Below the pieces are notes generated by a model. That model did not search any database. It was not told the DNA's origin and saw nothing but the letters and a program-made list of their open reading frames with translations. From NCBI GenBank assembly GCA_018697195.1, contig JAGMWU010000052.1, positions 1 through 64,000 on the forward strand: a stretch of 64,000 bases of DNA. The letters are read 5' to 3'. The DNA comes from Certhia americana. Lineage: Eukaryota; Chordata; Aves; Passeriformes; Certhiidae. Position 1 is the stretch's first letter, and each line of letters starts with the position of its first letter. Positions 45,641 to 56,956 of this stretch are shown piece by piece. The translations under genes were made by a program, and so were the position numbers.

Positions 45641-46039
45641 CACTGAGTAAAGGTACTTGGCTGGGGGTCCTGGGAACAGCAGGGAACACGAAGCAAAGGA
45701 AGCATTTCAGCTCAATGTGTGCTATAAATTTTCAATGTGTTTTTGTTTTATGCTCCAGGTGAAGGCTACAGAAGCCATCAATCCTCTTCCTGCTGATCCT
45801 GAGCTGCTGGTGTGCAGGCAGGCTGGGCAGCATCTGGCTGGGACACCCCTGATGGGCCGAAGGCGATGGAGTGTCCTGGACCGTTTTGGTTTGCCTCGAA
45901 AAAAATATTTTCCATTAACAGAAAATACAAGCCACTGAGGGATATTTGGATCTTCCTGATCTGATGCCTGAAATACCTCGCTGTCAGCCTGCAGAGAGCT
46001 CTGATGCCAGCACAGCTCCCCAGCACAGCTGCCCTCTCC
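45641..46039. other. Unique sequence, no gene seen
   Basis: Open frames up to about 112 codons on both strands; nothing recognised. Confidence 0.4.
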
Positions 46040-46292
46040 TCCTGCCGCCACGTGATTCATGATTCACGTCTCTGCCATTAGCCTGTTAATCCAGCACCTT
46101 GCTCCAGCCACACCACGGGGGAGGATTTATGGTTCTCACAGATCAATTTCATTATCCCGGGAGGAAAATCAGCATCTTGTTATGGATAAAATGACAATAA
46201 ATGAAACGGCCATTAATTTACGATCTTGCCACACAGTGGCACTCAAACAGATTCCCATTAATGGCTTGTTATTATCACCTCCCATACTGAGC
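46040..46292. promoter_or_regulatory. Candidate conserved noncoding element
   Basis: GTGATTCATGATTCACG, TGTTAATCCAGC (a TAATCC bicoid/OTX-type core near 46087), CAATTTCATTATCCCGG, CGGCCATTAATTTACGATC and CCATTAATGG occur over 250 bp, with CpG retained at some sites. High diversity of homeodomain-type motifs with little simple-sequence bias makes this one of the better candidates. Unverified. Confidence 0.4.
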
Positions 46293-47374
46293 TAATAACA
46301 GTTCCTGGGAAAAGCCATGCTGAGCACTGGGAAGGGGCTGCTGCCGGGTGTGAGGGATGCCAGCCCTGCCCCACAGTGGTAGGGCAGCCCCCAGCCCCTG
46401 TGCTCTGTCCTGCCAGGCCAGGGAGGGAGGCAGCAGCCAACCCTGGCATTCTGCAGGGAGATGCTGCTCCGGTCCCTCCATGGGATTTGGGATTAAGAGG
46501 CTTTTGCAAAGGCACAGGGAAAAGTGGGGCTGGGCTGGCTGCGTCCTCTGGGGACATGGGACATGGGGTACATCTCTGCAGGGACATTGGGGACCCTCAT
46601 CCCATGCTCCTCTCCATCCCCTTGCACCGAGGATGATCCCAGGAGTGTCACCTGCTGACAACAGAGTTCTGCTGGGCTGCAGTTTAATTTTTGATGCAGG
46701 TTGATCCCACTGATGGCAGATGAGTTTGTGGATGGTTGCAGACCAAGGCCAGGGTGGTCCTTGCCTGGCTGAAGGCTGCAGGGCCCCCACTCTCCCCCAG
46801 GGCCACCCCTGTGACAGGCAGCAGGAGCAAGGTGCAGTGCACCTGTGCTGGTGGGGATTGGTGTGTGGGACAGAGAGAGGGTGCCAGGCACAGAGGGGAG
46901 GAGGAGCTGCCAGTTGGGAGAGAGCTTCCTGGAGAGTGGGGTAAAAACCTGATTTTTGTATTTGCTTGCAGTTCAAAAAGCCCAGAAACATTGGCTTGAC
47001 ATTAAATGATTTTTCAAAAACTTCTACAAAGCAGAGAGTACCATGAAACACAGAACAAAGGGCAGCCTTTTTGTTGGGGAAGTGCTTCATTAGGTCCAAA
47101 ATGGAGAACTTAACATCCTTACTGAATTTGTTCTTTTCCAGAACATTAAAGGCAACAGGTGGAAAAGGACCAAAACTTCTCCATAAAATACCTTTTGAAA
47201 GCCAAATAAATTGACAAACCAAACTTTGCCTGCAAATTTGCCTCATTGCCACAAAATGTTTCATTTTAGTAATTGCACCAGGCAGCTCTCCCACGCCTGC
47301 ATGGTACCTGTCCTGAGCCTGGGTGGAATTCTGAGCTGGCTTGGGCAGGGTGAGCAGCTCCTGGGGGCTGCCCC
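46293..47374. other. Mixed unique sequence, no gene seen
   Basis: The longest open frame of the window (425 codons, minus strand, 46275-47552) spans this region. It runs through the proline-rich minisatellite at 47375-47425 and an AT-rich stretch, lacks a recognisable domain, and overlaps other open frames (115-132 codons) on both strands. I do not call it a gene. Confidence 0.5.
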
Positions 47375-47480
47375 CAAACTGCCCCAACCCTGAACTGCCC
47401 CAAACTGCCCCAACCCTGAACTGCTCCAGCCCCGGGGCAGAGCCATGCTGGCAGAGCAGCCCCATGCTGGCAGAGCTCAG
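47375..47480. repeat. Two small adjacent tandem repeats
   Basis: ACTGCCCCAACCCTGA-type units are repeated about three times (47375-47425), followed by two copies of a CCATGCTGGCAGAGC unit (about 47442-47477). Confidence 0.85.
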
Positions 47481-47559
47481 GGCCAGCCAGGTCAGCACAG
47501 AACAGCCACATCTGCTGTGCCTAAACTGTGTCAGGTACATTTTGCTAAACACATTTTTT
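47481..47559. other. Short unique spacer
   Basis: Nothing recognised. Confidence 0.3.
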
Positions 47560-47870
47560 GCATGACAAGTAAACGTGTGAGGAGCTGATCTCCATAAACA
47601 GTTTTACAGTAATACAACAGTACAAATAAATACTCCAGCATATCTCCCAGTGTCACTTTTATTTACAGTTAAGTGACCTGCTATTACTGACCCCTCTGCC
47701 ACAAATGCCTAATTGAGAGGAGGCCACAGAGTAATCAGGGCTGGTGTGAGAGTGCATCATGCTAAATAATTCATAACGAGCTCTGTGGTTCTTGCAGTGA
47801 TATATGTAAATAGGAGCTCTGCAGTTTGCAACTTAAAGTCTGGGTTATTTTATGAATTTTAAAAGGAGAA
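47560..47870. promoter_or_regulatory. AT-rich candidate conserved noncoding element
   Basis: ORF-poor AT-rich block with CTAAATAATTCATAACGAGC near 47763, GCCTAATTGAG near 47708 and several ATAAAT phrases. Inferred regulatory from composition. Confidence 0.32.
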
Positions 47871-49282
47871 AGTCTTCATTCTCTGGTGTAGAATTGAGAG
47901 GAGTTTCTGTTCCCAGAAGTCTCGTCCCCAGGAGCCAGCTTAACAGGCTGAAGCAGAAAGAGTTTGCTCATGGCCTCTTCCTGCATGAGCACTTGAATCT
48001 GTTTGCTCCTGTGTTTTACCTGTGGCTTCATGACAGTGCCTGTGGGAGCAGCTGCACATCCATAGGATGGAAGCTGGCACCCCAGGGTGGGAGCAGAGCA
48101 TCAGCACCTAAGAACATTGGCAGGGTGTCCTTCCCTCACATCATCCAGCTGCAGGGATCTCAGCCCAAAGACCCCAGCTCTGAGTTTCTCATCAGCTCAG
48201 GAGGGAGTCAGTTTGCCACCTGGACCAAAGCCAGCAGCAGATGCCAGGCTCTTTCTCTGCATCCTGGGGCCAAAGCTTGTGAGGCAGGGCTGAGCTCCCT
48301 GGGGAGTGTTCGGGATCCTGCCTTGCTGAGCCCCATGCACTTGTTACAGCTCACATGAGGGAAGTATTTACCTTTTATCCCACCTTTTAATTCAACATCA
48401 TATTTCCTCTCCTTTATGAGAATAGGATAAGAGGAGCTCCCAGACTGTCTCTTGAAGACCATTTATTATTTATTCATTCTGTTTCTACCTTGTTTTTCTG
48501 TCTCTCCTTATTTGAGAATTGTTCTAGTCCTTGATATTACTCCTGTCCCTCTCTAGTTCTTACCTATTCCTACAATATCCTCCAGAGATAGGGTAATCAC
48601 TCCAAGAAAATTGACTTACATTCAATGGCAAAAAGCCTCATTAAAACCCAAGTAAGGCTCCCAAAGGTACCTTCTGTTCCTCAGAAATATTCAGCAAAGC
48701 TCATCCTTCCAACAACACGTGCTGAGGGGTTTCAGTGCTGCCCAGGGTGGGCTGTGTGAGAGCTCCTCTGTGCTCTCACACAGCACGTGGCTGAGGGGAA
48801 GCTCGGCTGTCTGGCACTGTTTGGGGAGCTCTCCCTCCCTCACTGGGGTTTTGCTTCCCTAGAGTTCAGGGTGCTGCCTGCAAGCCTGGCACCTTTCCTC
48901 TGGGCACCCCCTGGGGTCCCTTGGACCCTCCAGCTGCCTTCCAGACCATCCAGGGGGGCATTTAGCAGTCCCACCTTCTCCCAAAAGCCTTGCTGACCTG
49001 CTGAGATACACCTCGTGGTCCTGAGCATGGGGCTCACCCTGCCCTGTGCTGTCACCTGCTCCTGTCCCAGGGACACATTGCTCTGAGCCAACCCACTCCA
49101 GGAGCCAGGGCAGCTTCCCCAGAAGATGTGAGGGGTGGTCAGGCCTCTTTCCCCTCTTTGTGGCTTTGCTTCTTGGATCCCATGTGTGTCCTGCTCAGTG
49201 GCTACTGCCCCGGGCCCTTCCTGAGGTGCTGCTATTTCCTGAGCTGGTGGCACCTTCTGTAAATCACTGCTTTGCTTATCCC
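47871..49282. other. Unique sequence, no gene seen
   Basis: A 168-codon plus-strand frame (47852-48358) and a 137-codon minus-strand frame (48840-49253) have no recognised domains. Nothing else. Confidence 0.45.
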
Positions 49283-49413
49283 CCTGCCCTTCCCAGCCCT
49301 TCCCAGCCCGGTCCAGCCCTTCCCAGCCCTATCCAGCCCTTCCCAGCCCTGTCTAGCCCTTCCCAGCCCTTCCCTGACCTTCCCTGCCCTGCCCAGCCCT
49401 GCCCAGCCCTTTC
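49283..49413. repeat. Minisatellite, 10-bp unit (CCCAGCCCTT), about 13 copies
   Basis: Decanucleotide array with some units changed to GGTCCAGCCCTT-, TATCCAGCCCTT- or TCCCTGACCT-like forms. It creates proline/serine-rich open frames that are not coding. Confidence 0.95.
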
Positions 49414-50080
49414 CATCGTGTGTTCATGAGCGATGCTGTGTGTTCACGGATGCTGCCTTCCCCGGGAGCTCCTGCGTGCACAGGATCTGCCCCAGCCCGG
49501 GGGCAATGCTGCTGGGGCAGGGGGGAGGCAGGGAAAACGGGACAGGGAAATTCCCTTCGGCTTTAGCTTTTCTTAATGGCACCTGAAGGTTTTCCTGGAT
49601 TTCAAGTAACACTGAAGCAGGTGTCTGTGTCCCCTACAAGCACAGCGTGGGGTGGTGGTGGCAGTCAGGGCATCCCTTGGATGCAGCAGAAGTCTCAGAA
49701 CTGTCATTAGGGGATGGCTAAGGAGCAGGGCTGCCCCAGCCAGGGCTGCAGCTTTGTTCCATCACATCTGGGGGCTGCCAGGGGCTGCTGGGCTACTCCT
49801 AGCCAGTGCTGGGCACCCACTCACCTGGGACACCCCTGTGTCTGGGTGCTCAGAGGGAGCAGCGTCCTGCAGGGGCTGCTGCTGCTGTCACAAAGCCAAG
49901 CCAAAGCTGGCAGTGTGGGCTTTGCACCTGAGGCATTCCACACCTTGACATTCCCTGAAGGGAATCCTTCAGGAAGAGTAAATGATGCTTGTGTAGTGTT
50001 GTCCGGGAACAGTGAGGCTGGAAAACTTGCCTAAAAATAACTGAGAAAGTCAATCTCTCCTCCTCCTGCAGCAAAGGAGT
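49414..50080. other. GC-rich unique sequence, no gene seen
   Basis: Nothing recognised; short ORFs only. Confidence 0.4.
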
Positions 50081-50440
50081 AATTACTGCTTTGTAAAGCT
50101 TTTAATTTTTTTAACATTGCATATAAATACTGCTGCTTCAGAGTTCAGAGGCAGGGATTTTAAATCTAATCCACATTTAACAAGGCTATTAAAGAAAATG
50201 TTTAAGCTGCCAGAATTTAACTGATTAAAATATTTAATAAATCTTACCCCAAAAAAGGGGGGAAAAAAAAGGAAAAAAAGCAGCAAGGAGCCAAGATCAC
50301 ATGGCTTTTATATGTGCACTACTGAGAGTGCTTTAATGGGAAATGGAAACCCAAAAGATTGCAATAATCCTGCCAAAAAGACCCAAATGTATTATAAAAA
50401 TGTTTAAAGCTCCATTTGAGTTTTTCTAATTAACTTGGTA
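50081..50440. promoter_or_regulatory. AT-rich candidate conserved noncoding element
   Basis: About 350 bp AT-rich with GCATATAAATAC near 50119, TTTAAATCTAATCC near 50159, TTAACTGATTAAAATATTTAATAAATC (several cores around 50216-50244) and TCTAATTAACTTGG near 50424. A short G/A-rich stretch (50250-50285) interrupts it. ORF-free. Inferred. Confidence 0.35.
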
Positions 50441-51837
50441 ATGACACTGGCATTCTCACTCGATCAGACTCCTGGAAGATCAGATGCCTCTCCATTGCTG
50501 GAGCAACCTGAGAGTGGTGGGAAAAGCAAGAAGCCTCTCTCCTCCCCAGGGAACCAGGGCGTTGCTTTTAAGGCTTCCCTTGCCTGGGAGGGGGATTCAG
50601 GGGTCTGTCTTGGCTCTTCTCTCCCCCTGGGTGCTGAAAGGTGTCAGTTTTCTGGCACAGAGGAGCATCCTGTGGGATGCAGTTTGCTTGCCAGCTGGCA
50701 GTGCCCTGGGAGCTTTGTGCCAGCCCTCCTGAGCCCAGTCCCTGGTCCTCCCTGCCTCCTGCTCTGCAGCTCACCCAGTTAGGCATTTTTTAGTTTTGAG
50801 ATGAATATCTCTTAAATCCTCTGGAAGAAGTTGGGGAAATAAAAGTGTTTGGATCCTTGTAGGTGGGACCTGTTTCTGCAGGCACAGAGGGAGGAAGAGA
50901 CACAAATGTAGTGGAGGGACACTGGTGTGAACTGGGAGCAAGTGCTTTGGGATCAGCCTTTACTGGAGCCATCTGGGGCCAAGTGCATGGTCAACACGAT
51001 GTCTGCAGCATCCCCTGTGGCCTGAGGTGCTGAGGGCAGGACAGGGCCCTTGCTGGAGCTCCTTGCCAAGCTCCTGGCCTTGTGCTGAGGCTGCTCTGGA
51101 AACGGGGGAGGCATCCCAGTGAATTAGCAGAGATGCACATTTTGAGGCTGTGTTTTTTGTTGTCTGATTCAGAGGAAGGCCCCCAAGCTGCAGTGTGTAC
51201 TCTGCAGGAGATGGTCACTGTGGAAATTCTAAGGTCACGGCAGAGCCATACAATTTCATGGTTGGAGGCTCTGGCAGACACCTGGTGCTGAGGTGTTAAG
51301 TGTTGTAGGGGAAATGACACAGGAGTGGGAATGCACCTGAGCAGAGGCTCAGCCCCAAACACCAAGAGTGTATCCTGAGCTCTGGTGATGGTGGAGCTGG
51401 ACCTGCTGCTCCTCCAGACATCCCACCTGGACAAATGCTCAGGTGGGTTGCAGCTCTCTGAGTGCTGCCATGTGGGGTTCCTGCCTCTCCTGACACTGAC
51501 ACCCCTGGGTTCTGCTCTTGCTCCCAGCCTGGGCACAAAAGAACAGACCTGAAGCAGCACTGAGTCTCCAAATGCCCACCAGAACTGACCCAAGATCATG
51601 ATTTTGTCTGCTGGCTCAGCACAGACAGCTATTGCTCTCCTCCCACCTGCACAGGCACCTGCATTTCCAGTTGCTTCCTCTGCTTTACCTGCAGACAGCA
51701 GAAACCTTGCAGCCAAAGCTGTGTTTTTCTTCCCTGCCAGCAGTCTAAGCACAGCTGGAGCAGGGCTGTGGAGGGGCAGGAATGCACACAGGGCACTGAG
51801 CCCAGGTGTCCTCGCTGTGGAGGTGGCAGCAGCACAT
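50441..51837. other. GC-rich unique sequence, no gene seen
   Basis: The 343-codon minus-strand frame 50991-52022 overlaps plus-strand frames of 121 and 83 codons, runs through the hairpin region at 51838-51899, and has no recognised domain. Not called as a gene. Confidence 0.45.
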
Positions 51838-51899
51838 CTCCTGGGCACACAGGAGATTTCCTGGGCACACAGGCACCAGATTTCCATCTGGTGCCTGTG
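51838..51899. repeat. Two adjacent small hairpins, one with 14-bp perfect stem
   Basis: CTCCTGggcacaCAGGAG (about 51838-51855) is followed by CACAGGCACCAGAT (51868-51881), loop TTCC, and its exact reverse complement ATCTGGTGCCTGTG (51886-51899). The phrase CCTGGGCACACAGG occurs in both parts, so the structure may have arisen by a small duplication followed by inversion. Confidence 0.92.
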
Positions 51900-53689
51900 G
51901 AAGGTGATGGATGCACCTGTAACAGATGCAGGGCATGCCCAGTGTGTGGCCACAGCTCCCTGAACAAGTCTGCAGTGACAAGTGTTCAGACACATTCTTG
52001 TGCTGTACAAATTGTCTAACACTTGAAGCTGTCAGACAGGAATCCTTTAGCCAGGTGTATTTTGAAGATATAATCTCCACAACCCAGCCGTGCTGCCTGC
52101 AGTCTGACAGTGGTGACAGCAGCTCCTTGGGACTCTGCTGTGCCATCACCCTGTACCTGCTCCCCCCAGCCTGGTGCTGTGCCTGCTGATGGGGTTTGAT
52201 TTCTCGGTGTTCTCCTCCAGCCCAGAGAAACTTTATTTTCTTAGCCACATCTCTTGGCAGTGTTAATCTGAATTATTAAAAAATGAGATTTACTACCACT
52301 TAAAGTTTTCATTCAGAAGCTTTTTCTCAGGCTGTAGATCTGTTTCCTTGCCGTGTTTCAGCATTTCAGCTCTACAGGATGGTGTGCCTGGCTCAGGTCT
52401 GCTGGCAGGAGATTCTGCAGGGCCCTGCACTCACATCTGAGGCAGATTTGGTTCTAATCCAGCTCTCCTTGCTCAGCTCCTACTTCCCTGAGGAGCAGTG
52501 TGGTGCCCATGCTGGCTCAGCTGGTGCACTGGGTGTCCAGATTAGGACATCTGCACATGTTTAAAGATGCTCTGGAGGAGAGGGGGCTCTGGTCCTGCAG
52601 GATGTGCTGCTGTGGGCTCTGGGGCAGATGTGCAGGGATAGTACAAAGCTGTGAAGGATGTGCTGTCCACTGATGAGTGCCTGCTGCCCTGGCCTGGGCA
52701 GTGTGGAGCAGCTCTGGCAGCAAGGGGCTGAGTTAACAATCATCAAGGTGTTTGCCTAACGCAGCAGCTCCACAGCTTCAGTGGAATTCACAAAATCTGT
52801 CTCGGAGAATTCCCTGAATCATTGCAGCAGAAGCTGAACCCCCTTGGCGAGCCAGGGCACAGCCCTTCCCCTGGCAGCAATAATTTATGTTTCCAGAGCA
52901 TCTCTCCTGCACGGAGCCCAGCTGAGGGGTGGCAAAGGTGGGAGTGTTGGGGGCAAACTGCACTCCCACCGTGCCCCCAGCACTGCTCTGGCCAGGTTTG
53001 CTGGGGGTCAGCATGGAATTGTGCTCCCTTCCCAGGGATATGCTGTCATCGGCTCTGCTGTCACTGCTGGGGAATTAACACTCAGCTGAAGCACCATGTG
53101 GCTCCCTGATGAGAATTTGACTTGTGCTGAAACACAAGAAAAGCCCAAAGGAGGAAAGCTTAGTGGACAAAATGGGCAAAGAGGGATGTGAGTGATTTTG
53201 CCTTTTAAAACACAAACTGTTTGAAAATTAATTCTGGTACTTGTCTATGGAAATGGGAGCTGTTTCCTTGGTCTGAATTTTGCCTGAATAATATCAAACA
53301 AATAGCACAAGAAGTTTGAAAAAAGAACATTTTCTAAAAAGCAGCATTTTCCAACCCTGCTGTGCCTGCAGTGCTGCCTCTGTCCCCAGAGCAGGCAGCG
53401 GGCTGGGCTCAGGTGCCTGTCCCTGCACACCTGGGCACGGCTCTGTCCTGCTCCTCCGGGCTGGCCCGGGCTGTGACCGGCTCTGCAGCCCCAGGCTGGC
53501 AGCGATCTGCTGCCACCTGCACCTCATCCATGGCATTCCTGCCTCGGCAGCACCTCCCTAGGGGTTTCACACCTCCCTTGCTTGTGCTAAAGAGGTTTCA
53601 CTATCAAACAGGGGTAGATACTCTGAAAAACAAGATACTGATGCAAGTGTTGAGCCGCTTTATTGGCTTGTTCACGTATTAGCAGCTGT
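51900..53689. other. Unique sequence, no gene seen
   Basis: Overlapping ORFs no longer than about 106 codons; a modest CpG cluster at about 53395-53505 is too weak to call an island. Nothing recognised. Confidence 0.4.
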
Positions 53690-53935
53690 GGCTCCCTTCC
53701 TGCTGCTTGTACTCTGAATAGATTTTTATTGCTTAATTCTCAGTAAGTGAAGTGCTAGCAAATTGTAAAATCCTATTGCTTAACATGTAGCATTAAGTAT
53801 TGAACTAGCAAAAGAATCAATTACAGGTTTGGTCACTGATTAGCTTGACTTTTTATGGAATTTAACGTCAAGTCTCATTATAATTCTGCTCTTTAATTCC
53901 GGAAATAAAGCACATGTGGGGAGCTAATAGCTGAG
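53690..53935. promoter_or_regulatory. AT-rich candidate conserved noncoding element
   Basis: ORF-free block with TTTATTGCTTAATTCTC near 53729, AATCAATTACAGG near 53815, CACTGATTAGCTTGAC near 53835 and CTTTAATTCCGG near 53891. Bounded by GC-rich sequence on both sides. Inferred regulatory. Confidence 0.36.
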
Positions 53936-54231
53936 AGTGACTCTGCTCCAGCTCTCCTGCTGGGGGGATGCTCAGTGCTGTGCTGAGGTTTCATCTGCTC
54001 CCCACCTCTCCATCAGGGCAGGGCCAGTCCTCAGCTTCCATCAGTGCCCCCAAGTCCTGCAGCAGACACAACTGAGCCCGAGTCTGTTTCTCTGTTCTCC
54101 TCACCCCTGGAAGTTCCAGGGTCTAGCTGGTGGGCAGGGGACAGGTGGCCCTGATGCATCTTGGTGTGTCTCCTTTGTACCTGCTCGCCCCATGATTCCC
54201 GTGGGCTGGGAGAGCCAGCACTGTCCCTGGT
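53936..54231. other. GC-rich unique sequence
   Basis: Nothing recognised. Confidence 0.35.
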
Positions 54232-54290
54232 GAGGGTTAGAGTTTTATAGGGTTATTTAGGGTTATTTAGAGTTATAGGGTTAGGGTGGG
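54232..54290 (+). repeat. Degenerate telomere-like tract (GGGTTA motifs)
   Basis: Five GGGTTA or GAGTTA motifs occur in 59 bp, mostly spaced by ten (AGGGTTATTT-type unit) rather than six bases; only the last part, ATAGGGTTAGGG, has the true TTAGGG spacing. It resembles a decayed interstitial telomere-like or simple tandem repeat. Confidence 0.7.
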
Positions 54291-55060
54291 CATCACCCAC
54301 TGCCCACTCTGCACCCCAGCACAGCTGGAAACAGCTGGGCTTTGTAATCAGGCTGGGGCTGGGTCCTTCCTGCCAAGCCCTGTGTGCAAAGCACTGGACT
54401 TTGGGCATCTGAAATCCTGACAAGCTCTCTGAGCCTCCTGTCTGGGGAGAGGCAGGATGTAGAGCTGGGAGCTGCAGGTGGTTTGCAGGAGCCTTTAGCC
54501 AAGGGCCACAGAGGACTCTGGCCTCATTTGGGTCACTGGGTCCATCCAGGAGCTTAAACAACTGTCTGGCTTCTGGCAAAATATCAGTGTCGTGACCCTG
54601 GGCAAGTGAACTATGAGGAGGAGCCTGAGCCCAAGTTTTACTCTAGCAGCAAATGTTAAATCAGTTGTAATCGGTGTCTGGTCTCTCCTGGCACATCTCC
54701 AGGGGAGGGAGGCGCAGGGGAATCCGTGCTGGGTGTGGGGACAGCCAGCCTTTCCCTTGCCCCATCTGCGGGGCAGAGGGTGAAGGTGGGGGGAGCTCGG
54801 AGCTGCCCCCTCCTGCATCCCCCTTCCACCCCCCAGTGCCCTGCACAGGGCCCTGTCATTGTGCCAGCCTGGGCAAAATCTCTGCCAAGGGCTCTGGGCT
54901 GTGGCAGCTGATGGAGGCTTTGCCCTATGCCAGGGCTCCCCAAGGGCTCCCGGGGGTCCCCAGGGGCTCCTGGGGGTGCTGTGGGGCTAAGCCCCCCCCT
55001 TTTCTGGTGCTGGGGGCTCTGGTCCTCCACAGCCTCCTGCCTCCCCTCACCAGTGGCAGC
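54291..55060. other. GC-rich unique sequence with a small G/C repeat
   Basis: An 18-bp GC-rich unit close to AGGGGCTCCTGGGGGT is imperfectly repeated at about 54934-54978. Frames are open on both strands (131 and 124 codons), no domain. Nothing else recognised. Confidence 0.45.
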
Positions 55061-55260
55061 CTTTGTTGATGGACAACTGCAATTGGATTTCCAAATTACA
55101 GCGTCTCAGAATTAGATTCAATATCCCTTTCCTCAGACCAGACAACCCCTTAATTCCTTTTCTTTCGATTGCGTGGGGACCCTCCGTGCAGCTCAGACCC
55201 TTCAGCAGAAAATCTTTGCTGCACCGAGGCTGTCATGTGCTATTGCAATAAACTGGAGAC
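55061..55260. promoter_or_regulatory. Candidate conserved noncoding element
   Basis: Contains GCAATTGGATTTCC near 55080, TCAGAATTAGATTC near 55105, CCCCTTAATTCC near 55147 and TTGCAATAAAC near 55242, in a mixed-complexity ORF-free stretch between GC-rich segments. Modest support. Confidence 0.3.
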
Positions 55261-55690
55261 ACAGAGCTCCAGCACAAGCAGCAGGAGAGCAGCAAGTTTT
55301 CCCTTTCAGCGCTGAGATTTCTGGAGGCTCCTTCTTGTCTGGCTGAGCTTATCCTCCTTCCAGGAGCAGCTCTGCTGGCATACTAATTTATAGCGTGCTT
55401 GAGCAGTCCCCCTGCATCCTGAGCGAGGAGGGTTGGGGAAATTAAAGTTTGTAGGAAATGCATCAAAAATCTGATGTCCTCAAGCAAGACAGCTGTTTTT
55501 CCAGCCACCAAAAGGGAGGCTGTGCCTTACTGCAGCAGCTGGGGGCCAGTGGGGGGGAGAGAAGGACAGGCTGGGGCATGGCACTGGTGTCCTGGCGAGG
55601 AACAGGAGGCTGGGTGGGTGCCCAGGCCCTGGGAGCACAGTGCTGCCCAGCAGCCGTGTTCCATCTGGCCTTGCTGGGCTGGGCACGTTC
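55261..55690. other. Unique sequence, no gene seen
   Basis: Short ORFs only; nothing recognised. Confidence 0.4.
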
Positions 55691-55885
55691 CTGGTGCTGG
55701 CAAATAATAAATAACAGTAATGATTATGGAAGCGCTATGCATGTGCCCCATGGGCTCTGCAAAAAACCCTTCTACATCAAAATCCAACTGCAACGTTTTC
55801 CCCCTTGTCTAATTCACAATATATGCCCATAAAAACAATAATTTATTTGTACATGGGCAATTCCCGAGGTATTTAGTGAAGATTG
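55691..55885. promoter_or_regulatory. Candidate conserved noncoding element
   Basis: AATAATAAATAACAGTAATG (about 55702-55721) followed by GAAGCGCTATGCATGTGCCC, TGTCTAATTCAC and ACAATAATTTATTTG phrases. The complexity is high for AT-rich DNA, which argues for selection rather than simple bias. Unverified. Confidence 0.35.
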
Positions 55886-56710
55886 GTAGCTGCTGACTGT
55901 AACCTATCCTAGCAGAGTAGACCCAGTGGGATTTCTGGGACTTTGTGCTAGTGCAGAAGTGTCTTGGGGGTGTATATTAAAAAATCATTAAATGACATTA
56001 TATTGTCTACTTGGGATTAAGCTCTGGGCTAGATCTGGTCCCACCTCCAGTCATGTCTCCTAACTTGCTCTCAATGTCCCTGGGCTCTGAGCCTGGCTCA
56101 TCTCCTGTTGTTCAGGACAGATGCTGAAAGCAAATGCTGCTCCCCATTTCCAGTTTGACTTTCATATCATGGCTCTTCAATGTGCTGAAATCTGTGTGGT
56201 GTTTAAAATTCAGCTATGTTTGTCAGAATTCAATTACCCCTGAAGATTACACAAAGATTATCAAAGTTGTAAACAGCAGAATATGCTCAGAGATCAATGA
56301 AGCGCAACAAAGACCATATTTAACAGGAGAAATAAAAGTAGGAGCATGCTGGCAAACCCTGGCAGTAGAGCATAATGTCGCATCATCACACTGAAGGTTG
56401 GGAAGCAATTGAAATCTATGTTAAAGCACAATATATCCCTGTGCAGATTTGCAGGCACAGAACCCAGTTCCAGCTCTAGTATCTGAGCAATTAATTTGGT
56501 TTAAGCAGACCCAGGCTCAGGGTTTTTGACAGCTGTCAGTGCTTTCTGCAGGGTCTGCCCTGCTGCCCACACATCCCTGCTCCTCCCTGAGGGAGAGGCA
56601 GGATTAGGGGGCAGGATGGTTGTCCTTAATGCAGATGAACCACCTTGCTCGTTGTTGTTTGGGTGGATGTGGGAGGAAGCTGTGCCCATGGGCAGCACTG
56701 GGGCAGGCCC
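55886..56710. other. Unique sequence, partly AT-rich
   Basis: 55970-56000 and 56205-56420 are AT-rich; an 86-codon plus-strand frame lies at 56134-56394 without recognised similarity. Nothing else. Confidence 0.4.
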
Positions 56711-56737
56711 TGTGGTCAGTGGTCAGTGGTCAGTGGT
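56711..56737 (+). repeat. (TGGTCAG)n short tandem repeat
   Basis: Heptanucleotide GTCAGTG repeated almost four times. Confidence 0.95.
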
Positions 56738-56901
56738 TGCCACCACTTGTGGGCATGGCTGATTTGGGTGCCAGCAGAGTGCCCTGCTCTGGGTACTGCC
56801 CTGTCCTGGGGGTCATGCCCTGCCCTGGGATGGTGCATGAGGAGCCCTTCCCTGGCAGAGGAGCTGCTGCCCACAGAGCCTGAGATAGCTGAGAAGTAGC
56901 A
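56738..56901. other. Short unique spacer
   Basis: Nothing recognised. Confidence 0.3.
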
Positions 56902-56956
56902 GGAATGACCAGGGGTTCTGGGTCCCTAGGGGAATGACCAGGGGTTCTGGGTCCCT
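56902..56956 (+). repeat. Tandem duplication of a 29-bp unit
   Basis: A 26-base phrase starting GGAATGACCAGGGGTTCTGG (56902-56927) is repeated exactly at 56931-56956. It looks recent because the copies are identical. Confidence 0.95.

Noticed and set aside
46275..47552. 425-codon open frame on the minus strand
   Set aside because: It runs through a proline-rich minisatellite and AT-rich filler, overlaps other open frames on both strands, and has no recognisable domain.
50991..52022. 343-codon open frame on the minus strand
   Set aside because: It passes through the paired hairpins at 51838-51899 and overlaps open plus-strand frames; no domain.
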